Shown: positions 34,513-43,997, counted from the first letter of the stretch. The stretch: 64,000 bases of DNA from Spirochaetales bacterium (GCA_947478845.1 CANJXC010000010.1:62001-126000); one strand, 5' to 3'. Program-made: numbers and translations. Notes: generated by a model from the sequence alone, not told the origin.

Positions 34513-37500
34513 ATGAAACGACTCCTTTCGTCGCTGGTTTTGCTGGGCTTCTTCGCTGCCAGCTTGTCGGCTCAGATGGTGATCTCGTCTCTCTCTTCCC
34601 CAGTTTTTGCTTCCGGGGAAGGCGGCACCGCCAGTCAGGAGTCCCCTTTTTCAGACCGTTTCAACCCCGCTTCGTCTGCCTTCAAACAACGCCCTACGGT
34701 TGATTTCTCTTACTTTGCCCTACCGAGCGCAAGCGGCTTCGGCAACGCTGTAAACCTCGGGTTCACGTTTCCTCAGAATTGGGCTGTTCTTTCTACTACC
34801 GCTAGTTTCTGGGGCGTCGATGTTTCCGGGCTCGACCTCGGCAATCAGGGCCAATTCACGGCCGGAATCTCTAAGGATCTTTTTGGTGATCTGTACATCG
34901 GTGCCCAAATGGGAACCGCGTTCGGTACCGGAGGTTGGGGTGCCGGCCTGAGTCTGGGTTTCCAGCACTTTCCCGGGACGGTTTTACCCTGGGTGCAGGA
35001 CCTTCGTTGGGGCATAGCCCTTCGCGACATGGGAAGCGCCTACACCACCCTGACATCGAAGAATGCCATTCCCCCCGTATTCACTCCCGCTGTGGGTGCC
35101 AATTTCTTCCTGCTGAAAACTTCCGACTTGTCCATCGAGCTGAGGCCCGAGCTCAGCCTTCCCTCCTTTCAGGACCTCAAGTTCAGTCTCGGGTCCACGC
35201 TAGCCTTCGCAGACAATCTGCAGCTCAACTTGGCTCTAGGCTTCGATGTACGCGACCTTCTGGCAGGTACCGCGCCTGTGGTTCCATTGTCGGCCGGAGT
35301 CGTGTTCAAGTTCCAGACCGATATCCAAGACAATATCGACGTGCTGGACTTTTCCAAGCAAGGCTGGAACAAAAGTGAGATTCGCCTTGCGACGGCCGTC
35401 ATGCCACTCCCCGGAGGAGTATGGGCCATCGGAGCAGGAATTAATGTACCCCTGGGTCCCGGTGACACCAATCCCCCAGTGCTGAAGGCCGAAACCTCTG
35501 TGAAGCAATTCATTTCGCCCAACAACGACGGTGTTCAGGATGTTTGGACTCTCCCTGTGAGCATGACGGACGAGCGCTTCATCACCAGTTATCGGGTGGC
35601 CGTTTTTGATCTGGGCAAGTCCCTCGTACGCTCCATACAGGGTTCGCTCGCTCTGCCCCAAGCCGAGGAGTTCGACAATATCCTCAACCGCCTCGTGTAT
35701 GTTAAACATGGAGTCAACATCCCGCCGCAACTCGAGTGGAACGGGTATTCCGATAACGGTACTGTGGTACCAGACGGAACCTACTCCATCGTGGTGTCGG
35801 TTCGCGACGATAACGGTAACCAAAAGGACTGGCCCGCTGGGCAAGTTGTGGTCAAAAACACCCCCCCACTGGCCTACGTCAGCCTTCCTATCAACGAGTT
35901 TAATCCCGTAGGGCAGCGCAACCGCCTGGCGGTAGTGCAACGGGGTACGGCCGAAGATCTGTGGACAGGTGTTATTCGAAACTCCCGCGATGAAGCGGTC
36001 CGGACGGTTATCTGGAACCAGACTATGCCGGTCAACTTCGAGTGGGATGGAAAAAACGACCAGGGCAAACTGGTGCCCGACGGAGTCTACAGTTACGAAC
36101 TAAGCACGAACGACCAGGCTGGAAACAAGGCCGATGCCAAGGTTGGCAACATCCTCGTGAACTCACTTCCGACACCCCTAGACCTGAATCTGAACCGGGT
36201 CGCCTTATCGCCGGAAGGCAATGGCGCGAAGACTGTGGTCTTTCAGCCAAAGCCCGGGGTCACCACGGGAATGACCAGCTGGAAGCTGGAAATTCGCGAT
36301 TCAAAAGGGAACCTCTACAAGACCAGCACCGGCAACGGAGTCATTCCCTCAGAGCTGGCTTACGACGGCCACAATGAAGCCAACCAGTCGTTGCCTGAAG
36401 GCGACTACCGTGCCAAGCTCATGTTGGTGTACTCCAACGGAAACACTCCCGAAGTCGTGTCGCCCCCCTTCTCGGTCAAAAACAATCCGCCTCAGGCCAT
36501 GGTCTCTACCAGCTATACTGTTTTCAGCCCGGGGTCTCTCGATGGCCACGGAGCTTTGAGTTTCCAGCAGACAACGAGCGCTGAGGACCAATGGACCGGC
36601 AAACTCACCTCCTCCACCGGATCCCTTGTGCGTGCCCTCCGCTGGGTGGGGAGGGCCGATGCGACCTTCCTTTGGGACGGACTGGGCAGCGATGGGAAAC
36701 TCCTTCCCGACGGCGACTATACCTATACCCTTGAAGCGGCTGACAAGGCGGGCAACCGCGGTCAAAGCCAACCTTTGACGGTGACCATTGACACCCGCGA
36801 ACGGCCCGTTTTTCTCACCGCCGACCGCAACGCTCTGACTCCCGGTTCGGGTGCCGCCAACGCGACAGTCAACTTCGTGCCACAAATCAAGGACAGCACA
36901 GGGCTACAAAGCGTCAACGTGCTCGTGCGCAACGCCTTCGGGATGGTGGTGCGTTCTTGGCCCGAACAGAGTGGCCTCGGTCTGGTCGAGTGGGACGGCA
37001 AACTCGACAATGGCACCTTTGCCCCCGACGGTGTTTATGCCGCCGAACTCAAGGCAATTTATGCCAACGGGAAGGCGCCTGCGGCACGTTCCGGCCAAGT
37101 GCTTGTCAAAAATGGCCTTCCCACGCTCAACCTCAGTTCCGATACAACGATCTTTTCTCCTACACCGGGGAGCAAAAAGCCGGTTTTGACCATTGTGCAG
37201 GACTCCAGCAGTGAAAAACTATGGACAGCCAGCCTCAGCCGCGGAAGTGAGGTGGTCAAGTCGTTCTCTTGGAAGGGAAAGGTTTCCAATATTGTGTGGG
37301 ACGCCACCGACGACAATGGCAACCACGTTGCCGACGGCACCTACCGCTACGAAGTCAAAACTACCGATGACGCTGGCAACAGCCTCGTGAAGTCGCTAGC
37401 CAACCTCACCGTCGATTCCCGCCCCACCCCGCTCTTTCTGACCACCAGCGCCGATGGTTTTTCTCCGAACTCAGACGGCACGCTTGACACCCTCACCCTG

Positions 37501-38481
37501 ACCCCAAAACTCGCAGTAACCGACGGCATCGAACGCTGGAAGGTAAGCATTGAAAATGACGCTCTCGGCCTGAGAAAAACCTTCTCGGGTGCCGGAACGC
37601 CCCCTGGGCAACTCGTGTGGGATGGGATTGGCGACGACAAACGAACTTCTGAGGACGGTCGCTACACAGCAAAGTTTGAGGTGGTATATTTCAAGGGCAA
37701 CCTTCCCGAAACCAGAAGTTCCGGATTCTTCCTGGTTGCCCTTCCGCCTCTGGTTGCTCTCGAGGTTTCACCCCAACCTTTCTCTCCCGACAACGATGGT
37801 ACGAACGACGAGCTGCTAGTTTCTCTGGCCGTGAAAAGCGTCATCCCCGTTGCAGAATGGTCCTTGGAAATCACCGACCCCGAGGGCCACAGGTTCATCC
37901 GATTTGCCGGTAAGGGAGTTCCTGCCTCGCAGTTCAAGTGGGATGGGCGCTCCGACACAGGTGAGCTGGTTCAGTCGGCCAGTGACTATGCGTTGCGTTT
38001 CCAAGTCAAGGACTCGATGGGCAACGTCGGTTCGGTGGCCAAACCTCTGGCTGTTGATGTTCTGGTCATAAGGGATGGCGAACGATTGCGGATCATCATT
38101 CCGAGCATTACCTTTGCCGCGAACTCACCGGACTTCTTGAAAGGTGTGGAGACCGACAAAAAGAGCAAGAATGTGACCGTGCTAAAACGCCTTGCCGAGA
38201 TCTTCACCAAATACTCGCGCTACAGGATCGGGATCGAAGGCCACGCAGTGATGCTCAATTGGGACAATAAAACACGGGGCGACAAGGAGCAGGAATCGGA
38301 ACTTCTTCCGCTGTCCAAGAAGCGAGCTGAGGCCGTGAAAGACTACCTCACAACGCTGGGAATCGCAGCCTCGCGCATCAGCACCGAGGGAATCGGAGGG
38401 GCCCGGCCCGTGGTGCCTTTCAGCGATGTCGATAACCGTTGGAAGAACCGCCGGGTTGAGTTCTGGCTCGACAAACCCTAG
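34513..38481 (+). CDS. Secreted outer-membrane protein with eight FlgD-type Ig-like repeats and C-terminal OmpA domain
   Basis: A 1322-residue envelope protein. It has a signal peptide (MKRLLSSLVLLGFFAASLSA, cleavage before QMV). A region to about residue 310 looks like a beta-barrel or sandwich, with alternating hydrophobic strands (GNAVNLGFTFPQNWAVLSTTASFWG…). Then come eight Ig-like repeats of about 100 residues with the FlgD-like core W(D/N)G..(D)NG...PDGTY.Y.....D.AGN. The C-terminal OmpA domain is the peptidoglycan anchor (RLAEIFTKYSRYRIGIEGHA, LSKKRAEAVKDYLTTLGIAASRISTEGIGGARPV…NRRVEFWLD). The repeats alternate between two subtypes. TGGAG precedes the ATG. Inferred role: a long periplasmic or surface spacer tying the cell wall to the outer layer. 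It is unlike a motor FlgD. Confidence 0.85.
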   Translation: MKRLLSSLVLLGFFAASLSAQMVISSLSSPVFASGEGGTASQESPFSDRFNPASSAFKQRPTVDFSYFALPSASGFGNAVNLGFTFPQNWAVLSTTASFWGVDVSGLDLGNQGQFTAGISKDLFGDLYIGAQMGTAFGTGGWGAGLSLGFQHFPGTVLPWVQDLRWGIALRDMGSAYTTLTSKNAIPPVFTPAVGANFFLLKTSDLSIELRPELSLPSFQDLKFSLGSTLAFADNLQLNLALGFDVRDLLAGTAPVVPLSAGVVFKFQTDIQDNIDVLDFSKQGWNKSEIRLATAVMPLPGGVWAIGAGINVPLGPGDTNPPVLKAETSVKQFISPNNDGVQDVWTLPVSMTDERFITSYRVAVFDLGKSLVRSIQGSLALPQAEEFDNILNRLVYVKHGVNIPPQLEWNGYSDNGTVVPDGTYSIVVSVRDDNGNQKDWPAGQVVVKNTPPLAYVSLPINEFNPVGQRNRLAVVQRGTAEDLWTGVIRNSRDEAVRTVIWNQTMPVNFEWDGKNDQGKLVPDGVYSYELSTNDQAGNKADAKVGNILVNSLPTPLDLNLNRVALSPEGNGAKTVVFQPKPGVTTGMTSWKLEIRDSKGNLYKTSTGNGVIPSELAYDGHNEANQSLPEGDYRAKLMLVYSNGNTPEVVSPPFSVKNNPPQAMVSTSYTVFSPGSLDGHGALSFQQTTSAEDQWTGKLTSSTGSLVRALRWVGRADATFLWDGLGSDGKLLPDGDYTYTLEAADKAGNRGQSQPLTVTIDTRERPVFLTADRNALTPGSGAANATVNFVPQIKDSTGLQSVNVLVRNAFGMVVRSWPEQSGLGLVEWDGKLDNGTFAPDGVYAAELKAIYANGKAPAARSGQVLVKNGLPTLNLSSDTTIFSPTPGSKKPVLTIVQDSSSEKLWTASLSRGSEVVKSFSWKGKVSNIVWDATDDNGNHVADGTYRYEVKTTDDAGNSLVKSLANLTVDSRPTPLFLTTSADGFSPNSDGTLDTLTLTPKLAVTDGIERWKVSIENDALGLRKTFSGAGTPPGQLVWDGIGDDKRTSEDGRYTAKFEVVYFKGNLPETRSSGFFLVALPPLVALEVSPQPFSPDNDGTNDELLVSLAVKSVIPVAEWSLEITDPEGHRFIRFAGKGVPASQFKWDGRSDTGELVQSASDYALRFQVKDSMGNVGSVAKPLAVDVLVIRDGERLRIIIPSITFAANSPDFLKGVETDKKSKNVTVLKRLAEIFTKYSRYRIGIEGHAVMLNWDNKTRGDKEQESELLPLSKKRAEAVKDYLTTLGIAASRISTEGIGGARPVVPFSDVDNRWKNRRVEFWLDKP

Positions 38482-38496
38482 AGTGAAGACCGGTTG

Positions 38497-39123
38497 CTAC
38501 GGGGCTGTTTTTTTGCTGGTGTCGCGGGTCAGAATCTCGAAGGTCTTCCAAAAGGCCTCCACTGTGGTCACTAGGGAAGGTTGATCACCCTCGGAAGTAG
38601 GATCGAGCAACGTCTTCCAGGTTGAGACCATCAGTCTCATGCTGCCCATAAGTAGAAGCACCAAATGCTGAGCCGGTAAGTCGGCCCGGATGCTTCCTTC
38701 CAACTGGCCCTCGAGAACCATTTGCTCTAGCTGATAGGCTCGGGCTACCTGGGTGATTCTGTTCAAGTTTAACGCCTCACCGTCGCTGCGGAAAAGTTCC
38801 TCAGAAAACAACATACTGGTCATCCGTCGATTGCCTTCAAACTCCATCGCCCTTCCCTTTAAGAAAAGTTGGAGTCTCTGCAAGGCATTGACCCCAGGAG
38901 TTAAGCGGATCTTCTCCAGATTTTCGAGCGTGATCATCTGAAAATGGCTCGCGAGGGCTTGAAGAATAGCTCCCTTGTCAGGAAAATGCCGGTAGAGGGC
39001 GGCGTCGGTGAAACCGATCCGTTGGGCAATGTTGCGCATTGTGAATCCTCTGAGACCATCCTGCTCTATCACCTGCATGCTGGCATCAAGGATCTGCTGC
39101 TGGCGTCCCGTTAGAACCATCAT
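38497..39123 (-). CDS. TetR/AcrR family transcriptional regulator
   Basis: A 208-residue repressor. Its N-terminal helix-turn-helix is standard (GRQQQILDASMQVIEQDGLRGFTMRNIAQRIGFTDAALYRHFPDKGAILQALASH, about residues 6-60) and the ligand-binding domain is variable. It is convergent with the Ig-repeat gene (15 bp between) and divergent from the HD-GYP regulator across 125 bp. In that gap it could control itself and possibly its neighbour. The effector is unknown. Confidence 0.92.
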   Translation of the reverse strand: MMVLTGRQQQILDASMQVIEQDGLRGFTMRNIAQRIGFTDAALYRHFPDKGAILQALASHFQMITLENLEKIRLTPGVNALQRLQLFLKGRAMEFEGNRRMTSMLFSEELFRSDGEALNLNRITQVARAYQLEQMVLEGQLEGSIRADLPAQHLVLLLMGSMRLMVSTWKTLLDPTSEGDQPSLVTTVEAFWKTFEILTRDTSKKTAP

Positions 39124-39213
39124 GAATCCATATTAACATGCTTCGCCGGAATTGCCTAACACTTTCTCGACTGCGGTTGAGTCTCGACGCCTTCGTACTA
39201 GAAACTGCATGGA

Positions 39214-39242
39214 TTGACAGCCCACGACACGAGCCCTAAATT
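39214..39242 (+). promoter_or_regulatory. Probable promoter of the HD-GYP regulator gene
   Basis: TTGACA (39214-39219, perfect -35), 17-bp spacer, TAAATT (39237-39242). The expected transcription start coincides with the ATG at 39249. A GAGG sits only 2 nt from the ATG, too close for a normal ribosome site, so a leaderless message is likely. By pattern only. Confidence 0.5.
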
Positions 39243-39248
39243 GAGGTT

Positions 39249-40313
39249 ATGAGCTTACCGGTGATTCTCTGTGTGGACGACGAGCCAATCATCATACAGA
39301 GTCTGCGCATTGAGTTGCGCAATGCCCTTCGGGGCCAGTGCACCATAGAGACCGCACGTAGCGGCCCGGAAGCTTTGGAGATCTTTGCCGATATCCGCAG
39401 GGACGGCCGGGAACTTGCGCTGTTGATTTCTGACCAGAATATGCCTGAAATGAAGGGTCATGAGGTTCTCTCGAGCATTAAATCGATCTCCCCAGCAACG
39501 TTCACTATCCTCCTCACAGGGTTCTCTGACCTCGAAGGAGTCAAACAGGCTGTCAATAACGCCGATCTGCACCGGTACATCACCAAGCCTTGGAAAAAAG
39601 AGGAGTTCATTTTTAGCATCCGGGAAGCTCTTCGGGCTTTTGAGCAGGAAAGCTTGATCCAGCGGCAAGATCAGAAGATCGAGAAACTGACCCTTAGCAT
39701 GATCAACGCTCTCGAAGCTGCCAACCTCAGCTACGACGAGGATACGAGTTTCCATATCCTGCGTGTGTCGGAGTATTCGGCTTTTCTGGCCCGAGAAATC
39801 GGCAGCGATGCGGACTTCGTCGAAAGGATCCGTACCTACTCAAAGCTTCACGACATAGGAAAAGTCGGTGTGGCGTGCCAACTCCTGAATAAACCGGGGC
39901 AGTATACCCCTGAAGAGTTCGAGATTATGAAACAACATGTTTGGTACGGCAGCCAGATCCTCGACGTGGAGGGCATCGATGAAATGGGCCGCAACATCGC
40001 CTACTGCCACCACGAGCGATGGGACGGAAGCGGCTATCTGAGAGGGCTAGCGGGTCTGGCGATCCCGCTCGAAGCACGAATCACCGCGGTAGCGGATGTG
40101 TTCGACGCCCTCCTCAGCCGGCGAGTCTACAAGCCGCCGATGCCTTTTGAAAAAGCCTTCGGCATCGTTAGCGAAGGCTCAGGAACCCACTTTGATCCGG
40201 CCATCATAGACGTGTTTCGCTCCAGCCACGACAGCCTTTTTGCCATCCGAGAGCGCGTCAACGCGATGGAAGACCAGTCAGGTCAGGGGAAGCCAGCGGA
40301 AGCTCCACGGTAA
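39249..40313 (+). CDS. Response regulator with HD-GYP-type output domain
   Basis: A 354-residue two-component protein. The receiver domain (residues 5-125) has acidic pair DDE at 10-12, phosphoacceptor Asp62 (LLISDQNMP) and Lys in ITKPWKKEEF (RpfG/VieA style). A coiled linker leads to an HD-GYP-like domain (about 150-340) with HD at 201-202 (KLHDIGKVGV), HH at 254-255, DGSGY and ARITAVADVFDAL. HD-GYP proteins degrade cyclic di-GMP, but the name-giving GYP is GYL here (262-264). It is convergent with a large histidine kinase whose coding end overlaps it by 56 bp; the two may be a pair despite opposite orientation. Confidence 0.92.
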   Translation: MSLPVILCVDDEPIIIQSLRIELRNALRGQCTIETARSGPEALEIFADIRRDGRELALLISDQNMPEMKGHEVLSSIKSISPATFTILLTGFSDLEGVKQAVNNADLHRYITKPWKKEEFIFSIREALRAFEQESLIQRQDQKIEKLTLSMINALEAANLSYDEDTSFHILRVSEYSAFLAREIGSDADFVERIRTYSKLHDIGKVGVACQLLNKPGQYTPEEFEIMKQHVWYGSQILDVEGIDEMGRNIAYCHHERWDGSGYLRGLAGLAIPLEARITAVADVFDALLSRRVYKPPMPFEKAFGIVSEGSGTHFDPAIIDVFRSSHDSLFAIRERVNAMEDQSGQGKPAEAPR

Positions 40314-42726
40314 ACTGCGTTCGGCCCGGCGTGGATTCTACTAAGATTCGGCCGTGGTGCTCCTCCACAAACCTCTGACAAAGGTCTAGGCCCAGCCCGC
40401 TCCCCTCACCGGCAGATTTGGTCGTAAAAAAGGGTTCAAAAATACGATCGCGGATGTTGTCGGGAATGCCGGGCCCCGAATCGCGAATCACCACCAGAAC
40501 CATGTCGTGCTTTTCTAATGTCTCCATTTCCAGCAAGCCCTTGTAGTCCATGGCCTGAAGAGCGTTGGCGACCAGGTTGGTCCACACCTGTGCCAGACGG
40601 TCTGCGTAGCCCCAGACGAACACGGTGCCAAAGTTCTTCCTTAACTCCACACCGTGGCGCAGCCGGCTCTGAAACAGGGTAAGCACGCTTTCAAGGTTTT
40701 CCCGCAGGTCGACCTGACGAAACTCCTTGTGTTGCTCTTCATGAGTGAACGTGCGCAGGGCCCCAATCACTTTTGCCGCTTTGTCGCTGGCCTGATCGAT
40801 GACTAGGCAGGATTTCTCGAGGCTGATCATCTCGTAGACCATCCGAACCGCCTCACGACCAACCGGCTCAACCAACAAACTGAGGTAACTCTCCAGGTGG
40901 GTGGTAAGGTCTAGCTCCGCAAGGAAGTCAATGACTTCCTCGTCGGAAGCAACCCCGGCCGCGTCAAGGAAAGTGGCAGCCTGCTTTCGTTTTTGCCGGA
41001 GCTGAGAGGAGGGAATGACCTCAACCCCGCGGTAGGAATGCTCGTACATCTGGAAAAAACTTGCCTTCTGTTCGTCACCGAGCAGTTGAAGCAACCGAGG
41101 AAGACCTTCCAGCACTTTCTTCAGCAGGCTACCAATATTGTTGTTCGAGGCGCTGATGGCTCCCAAAGGAGTATTGATCTCATGAGCAATACCGGCGATG
41201 AGTTGTCCAAGGGCGGCCAGTTTTTCGGAGCGCACCAATTGCGCTTGTGCCAACTTGAGGTTCTCGAGCGTCTGCTCCAGGTGACGGGTCCGGTCGGCCA
41301 CCTTGCGCTCTAAGTCGATATTGATCTCGAGGATGGCTTTCTCGGCCCTCTTGATCTCAGTGACATCCTCGATAAAGGACTCGAGGATAAACTCATTGCG
41401 ATGTGTGTCGAAAACCCTGCCGAGATGGTTGTTGACGATGAGGATCTTTTTGTGACGCGTGAAGAACTCGGTGGTGATCTGGCTTCGTCCCTGGGCGGTG
41501 CCGATGAGCATCTGGAGAATAGCTTCGTATTCCTCTGGACGCACGTACAATTCTGTAGTTACGTTTTTGATGTGCTCGAGAGCCTCCTGCGGAGTGCTGT
41601 AGCCCAGCATCCGGGCCAGCGCTAGGTTGAGATCCAGCGGTTGTCCGGTGAACGTGGTGTGAAGAATCCCAATGGCAGCCTCTTCGAACATCCGACGAAA
41701 ACGGTACTCAGAGTCCTTGAGGTCTTGCTGACGCAACCATACACTTTCCCGCATGCTTTCAAAATCCTGCAAGATCTCATTCAGGTCTTGGTAGCTGGTC
41801 CGGGTCAGCTTCTCGCTGTAGTCTCCCAAGGTGATGCGGCGGGTCTCGTTTTTGAGGGACTGCAGAGCCCGGAAAAGCTGGCGGTTGAGCCCGCCGAGGT
41901 AGGCCAGAACGAAGCCCATCACAACCAGTAATACCGGAACAACGACAAGATAAATCAGCAACGCGGAGTCAATATCGGCGAGGGGACGGCTGAGAAGCAC
42001 CGTCCAGGCATGGTTCCCCAATTTCCACACCGAAACCTGCGACCAGGTTTCGGTGACCATGTCGCTGTAAACCCAGGTCTGTTCGGGGTGGCGTGCATTT
42101 TGCTGGATAAAGTTCTGGGGGATTCTGCCACTGAGGAGGGTACCTTTTCCGTCCAAAAGGCCCAAGGACAGTTCAGAGCCTGTCACTAAGGTTTCTATGT
42201 CGGTGATCATGCGGGCGTTGTTGAGGAAACCCACCAGTCGGACGCGGTTTTGTTCGACCCCCCAGCCCGTGTGAGACCCAGCCTCCGAGCGGGGCATTCC
42301 TGACCAAACCGGTGCCCTCTCATTTGCCAACCTTTCCAGCAGTGTTACGGCTGCTGATGGAACTTTGGCCTTTGGCCCACCTGGCCAGGAATCAACGAGC
42401 CGATCCTCAAGGTCAAACCAGTAGACGGAGTCGAACTCCTGTGCCAGCTTCGCTTCGAGTTTGAGAGTCGAGCCCATGCCTTCGGCCAGGATGGCCAGCT
42501 GCCGCAATTGGCTCTCGCGCCCATTCCACAAGGACTGAGCCTGGCGTCCGATCGACTGGGCCAACTTCGCATTGAGTTCCTCGAGGGAACTACCAGCGCG
42601 CCAAACCGTCAAAAAGGCACCGAGGACGATGACAACGATGAAAACCAGGGAAGGCAACAGAACTACGCGGGCGAGCGCATCACGAAACTTTGGCAGGGCA
42701 AGGGAGTGGAGTTCGGCTACCTTCAT
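40258..42726 (-). CDS. Membrane-bound PAS sensor histidine kinase
   Basis: An 822-residue kinase. One TM helix (VVLLPSLVFIVVIVLGAFLTVW, about residues 20-42) is followed by an extracytoplasmic sensor domain of about 210 residues, a second TM helix (LLIYLVVVPVLLVVMGFVLAYLGGLN) and a HAMP-like linker. A PAS domain (RRMFEEAAIGILHTTFTGQPLDLNLALARMLGYSTPQEAL) and a coiled coil precede the HisKA helix with phospho-His515 (AALGQLIAGIAHEINTPLGA). An unusually long segment separates this from the HATPase domain (NLVANALQAM, VVIRDSGPGIPD, GEGSGLGLDLCQRFVEEHHG). It probably signals to the convergent HD-GYP regulator, linking an external cue to cyclic di-GMP turnover. Confidence 0.92.
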   Translation of the reverse strand: MKVAELHSLALPKFRDALARVVLLPSLVFIVVIVLGAFLTVWRAGSSLEELNAKLAQSIGRQAQSLWNGRESQLRQLAILAEGMGSTLKLEAKLAQEFDSVYWFDLEDRLVDSWPGGPKAKVPSAAVTLLERLANERAPVWSGMPRSEAGSHTGWGVEQNRVRLVGFLNNARMITDIETLVTGSELSLGLLDGKGTLLSGRIPQNFIQQNARHPEQTWVYSDMVTETWSQVSVWKLGNHAWTVLLSRPLADIDSALLIYLVVVPVLLVVMGFVLAYLGGLNRQLFRALQSLKNETRRITLGDYSEKLTRTSYQDLNEILQDFESMRESVWLRQQDLKDSEYRFRRMFEEAAIGILHTTFTGQPLDLNLALARMLGYSTPQEALEHIKNVTTELYVRPEEYEAILQMLIGTAQGRSQITTEFFTRHKKILIVNNHLGRVFDTHRNEFILESFIEDVTEIKRAEKAILEINIDLERKVADRTRHLEQTLENLKLAQAQLVRSEKLAALGQLIAGIAHEINTPLGAISASNNNIGSLLKKVLEGLPRLLQLLGDEQKASFFQMYEHSYRGVEVIPSSQLRQKRKQAATFLDAAGVASDEEVIDFLAELDLTTHLESYLSLLVEPVGREAVRMVYEMISLEKSCLVIDQASDKAAKVIGALRTFTHEEQHKEFRQVDLRENLESVLTLFQSRLRHGVELRKNFGTVFVWGYADRLAQVWTNLVANALQAMDYKGLLEMETLEKHDMVLVVIRDSGPGIPDNIRDRIFEPFFTTKSAGEGSGLGLDLCQRFVEEHHGRILVESTPGRTQFTVELPLASPDLTGLPSR

Positions 42727-42786
42727 GGCTTCAGTCTAGGCCTGTGAAGTCGCACTAGCAAGCTCACACTTCCTTTCGTTCACCGG

Positions 42787-43971
42787 ATGGAGTATTTTCT
42801 CACAATGCTTGTTGCCAAAGTCTTTCCCCGCATGGCCGACATACCGCAAACCGAATGGCAAAACCTCAGTCTTGACCATCCTACACCCATTTTGGAGTGG
42901 TGCTGGCTTCAGTGGCTGGAGGAGTCCCGAAGCATAGACCGGGCCCACGGTTGGACTCCGCAGCACCTGACCCTTTGGAGGGGAAACCAACTGGTTGCCG
43001 GAGCTCCGCTGTACCTACGCGACCACAGTTGGGGCGACTTCGTCTACGACTTCGCCTTCGCCCAGGCGGCTGATTCTCACGGCCTCCCCTGGTACCCGAA
43101 ACTGGTGGGAATGAGTCCCGCAACTCCGTCGGTCGGCTGGAAGATCCTCGTGGCACCTGGTGAGGATTCGCAGGAACTGTCGGAGCGCTGGCTTGAAGAA
43201 GCCATAGTCCTAGCCAAGAAACTGGGAGCGGTATCGTTACAGTTCAACTTCACGGATCCCTTGTGGTCGGACCCGCTGGCGGGCCTGGACAAACATTGGA
43301 GCCGCTGGAGCCATCAGAATTTTTTGTGGACGAACGATCAGTTTCAGACCTTTGACGACTATCTCGGTGCTTTTGACAAGAACCAAAGGCGCAATATCAA
43401 GCGTGAAAGGGCTAGCATGGTGACTCAGGGACTTTCGTTGAAGATGGTCTCGGGTGACGAGATCCCCTCGCATTGGTTCGGCCTGATGGGCGAGCTCTAC
43501 GATAGAACGAACAGCCAGTTCGGGCCCTATGCCGCCCGATTTCTGGAGCCGGAGTTCTTTCTCGGTCTCGAAGCGATACGTCCGCTCTTGACCCTGGCGG
43601 CGACCTTCGACGGAGAAGACCCGAATCCCCTCGCACTTGGTTTTCTGTTGCGCAAAGGACCCACCCTCGTCGGCCGCTACTGGGGTGAGAGCCGGCACAT
43701 AGACGACCTCTACTTCAACATCTGCTATTATAAGCCTATCGAGTGGGCCATCGAAAACGGCATTCAGAGCTTCGACCCCGGAGCAGGTTCGGAACTCAAG
43801 GTACGCAGAGGCTTTCGTTCCTTCCGAAATGTCAGTCTCCACCGGTTTTTCGATCCAGCTGCGGGCAAGCTGTTTTCGTCGAACATCGAACGGTTCAACC
43901 GGAGAGAAGAACAGACCATCGAGGCCTTGAACCAAGCAGTGCCCTTCAAACAGCGGCCCGAGCCTCATTGA
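42787..43971 (+). CDS. GNAT-fold protein of the DUF482 (FemAB-like) family
   Basis: A 394-residue protein resembling the DUF482 family of predicted N-acyltransferases with two GNAT-like halves. Signatures are the early PILEWCWLQWLEESRS, LTLWRGNQLVAGAPLYLRDHSWGDFVYDF, FDKNQRRNIKRERASM, the middle LGFLLRKGPTLVGRYWG, and HIDDLYFNICYYKPIEWAIENGIQSFDPGAGSELKVRRGF near the end. The last stretch is the most conserved part of that family. The natural substrate is not established (amino-acyl transfer to a wall precursor has been suggested for relatives). Start ATG 42787 or the one at 42805 are both possible. It precedes bioY by 45 bp. Confidence 0.8.
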   Translation: MEYFLTMLVAKVFPRMADIPQTEWQNLSLDHPTPILEWCWLQWLEESRSIDRAHGWTPQHLTLWRGNQLVAGAPLYLRDHSWGDFVYDFAFAQAADSHGLPWYPKLVGMSPATPSVGWKILVAPGEDSQELSERWLEEAIVLAKKLGAVSLQFNFTDPLWSDPLAGLDKHWSRWSHQNFLWTNDQFQTFDDYLGAFDKNQRRNIKRERASMVTQGLSLKMVSGDEIPSHWFGLMGELYDRTNSQFGPYAARFLEPEFFLGLEAIRPLLTLAATFDGEDPNPLALGFLLRKGPTLVGRYWGESRHIDDLYFNICYYKPIEWAIENGIQSFDPGAGSELKVRRGFRSFRNVSLHRFFDPAAGKLFSSNIERFNRREEQTIEALNQAVPFKQRPEPH

Positions 43972-43997
43972 CACACAACCGCCTTCGCAGGTAAGGC
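43968..43997 (+). promoter_or_regulatory. Possible promoter before bioY
   Basis: A perfect TTGACA (43968-43973) overlaps the stop of the DUF482 gene and is followed, 18 bp on, by the weak -10 TAAGGC (43992-43997). A proper ribosome site AGGAGA lies at 44007-44012. No biotin-repressor operator was recognised. Confidence 0.3.

Noticed and set aside
34513-38481. Flagellar hook-capping protein FlgD
   Set aside because: Only the Ig-like repeat resembles FlgD; the signal peptide, repeat number and OmpA domain point to an envelope protein, and no flagellar genes are nearby.
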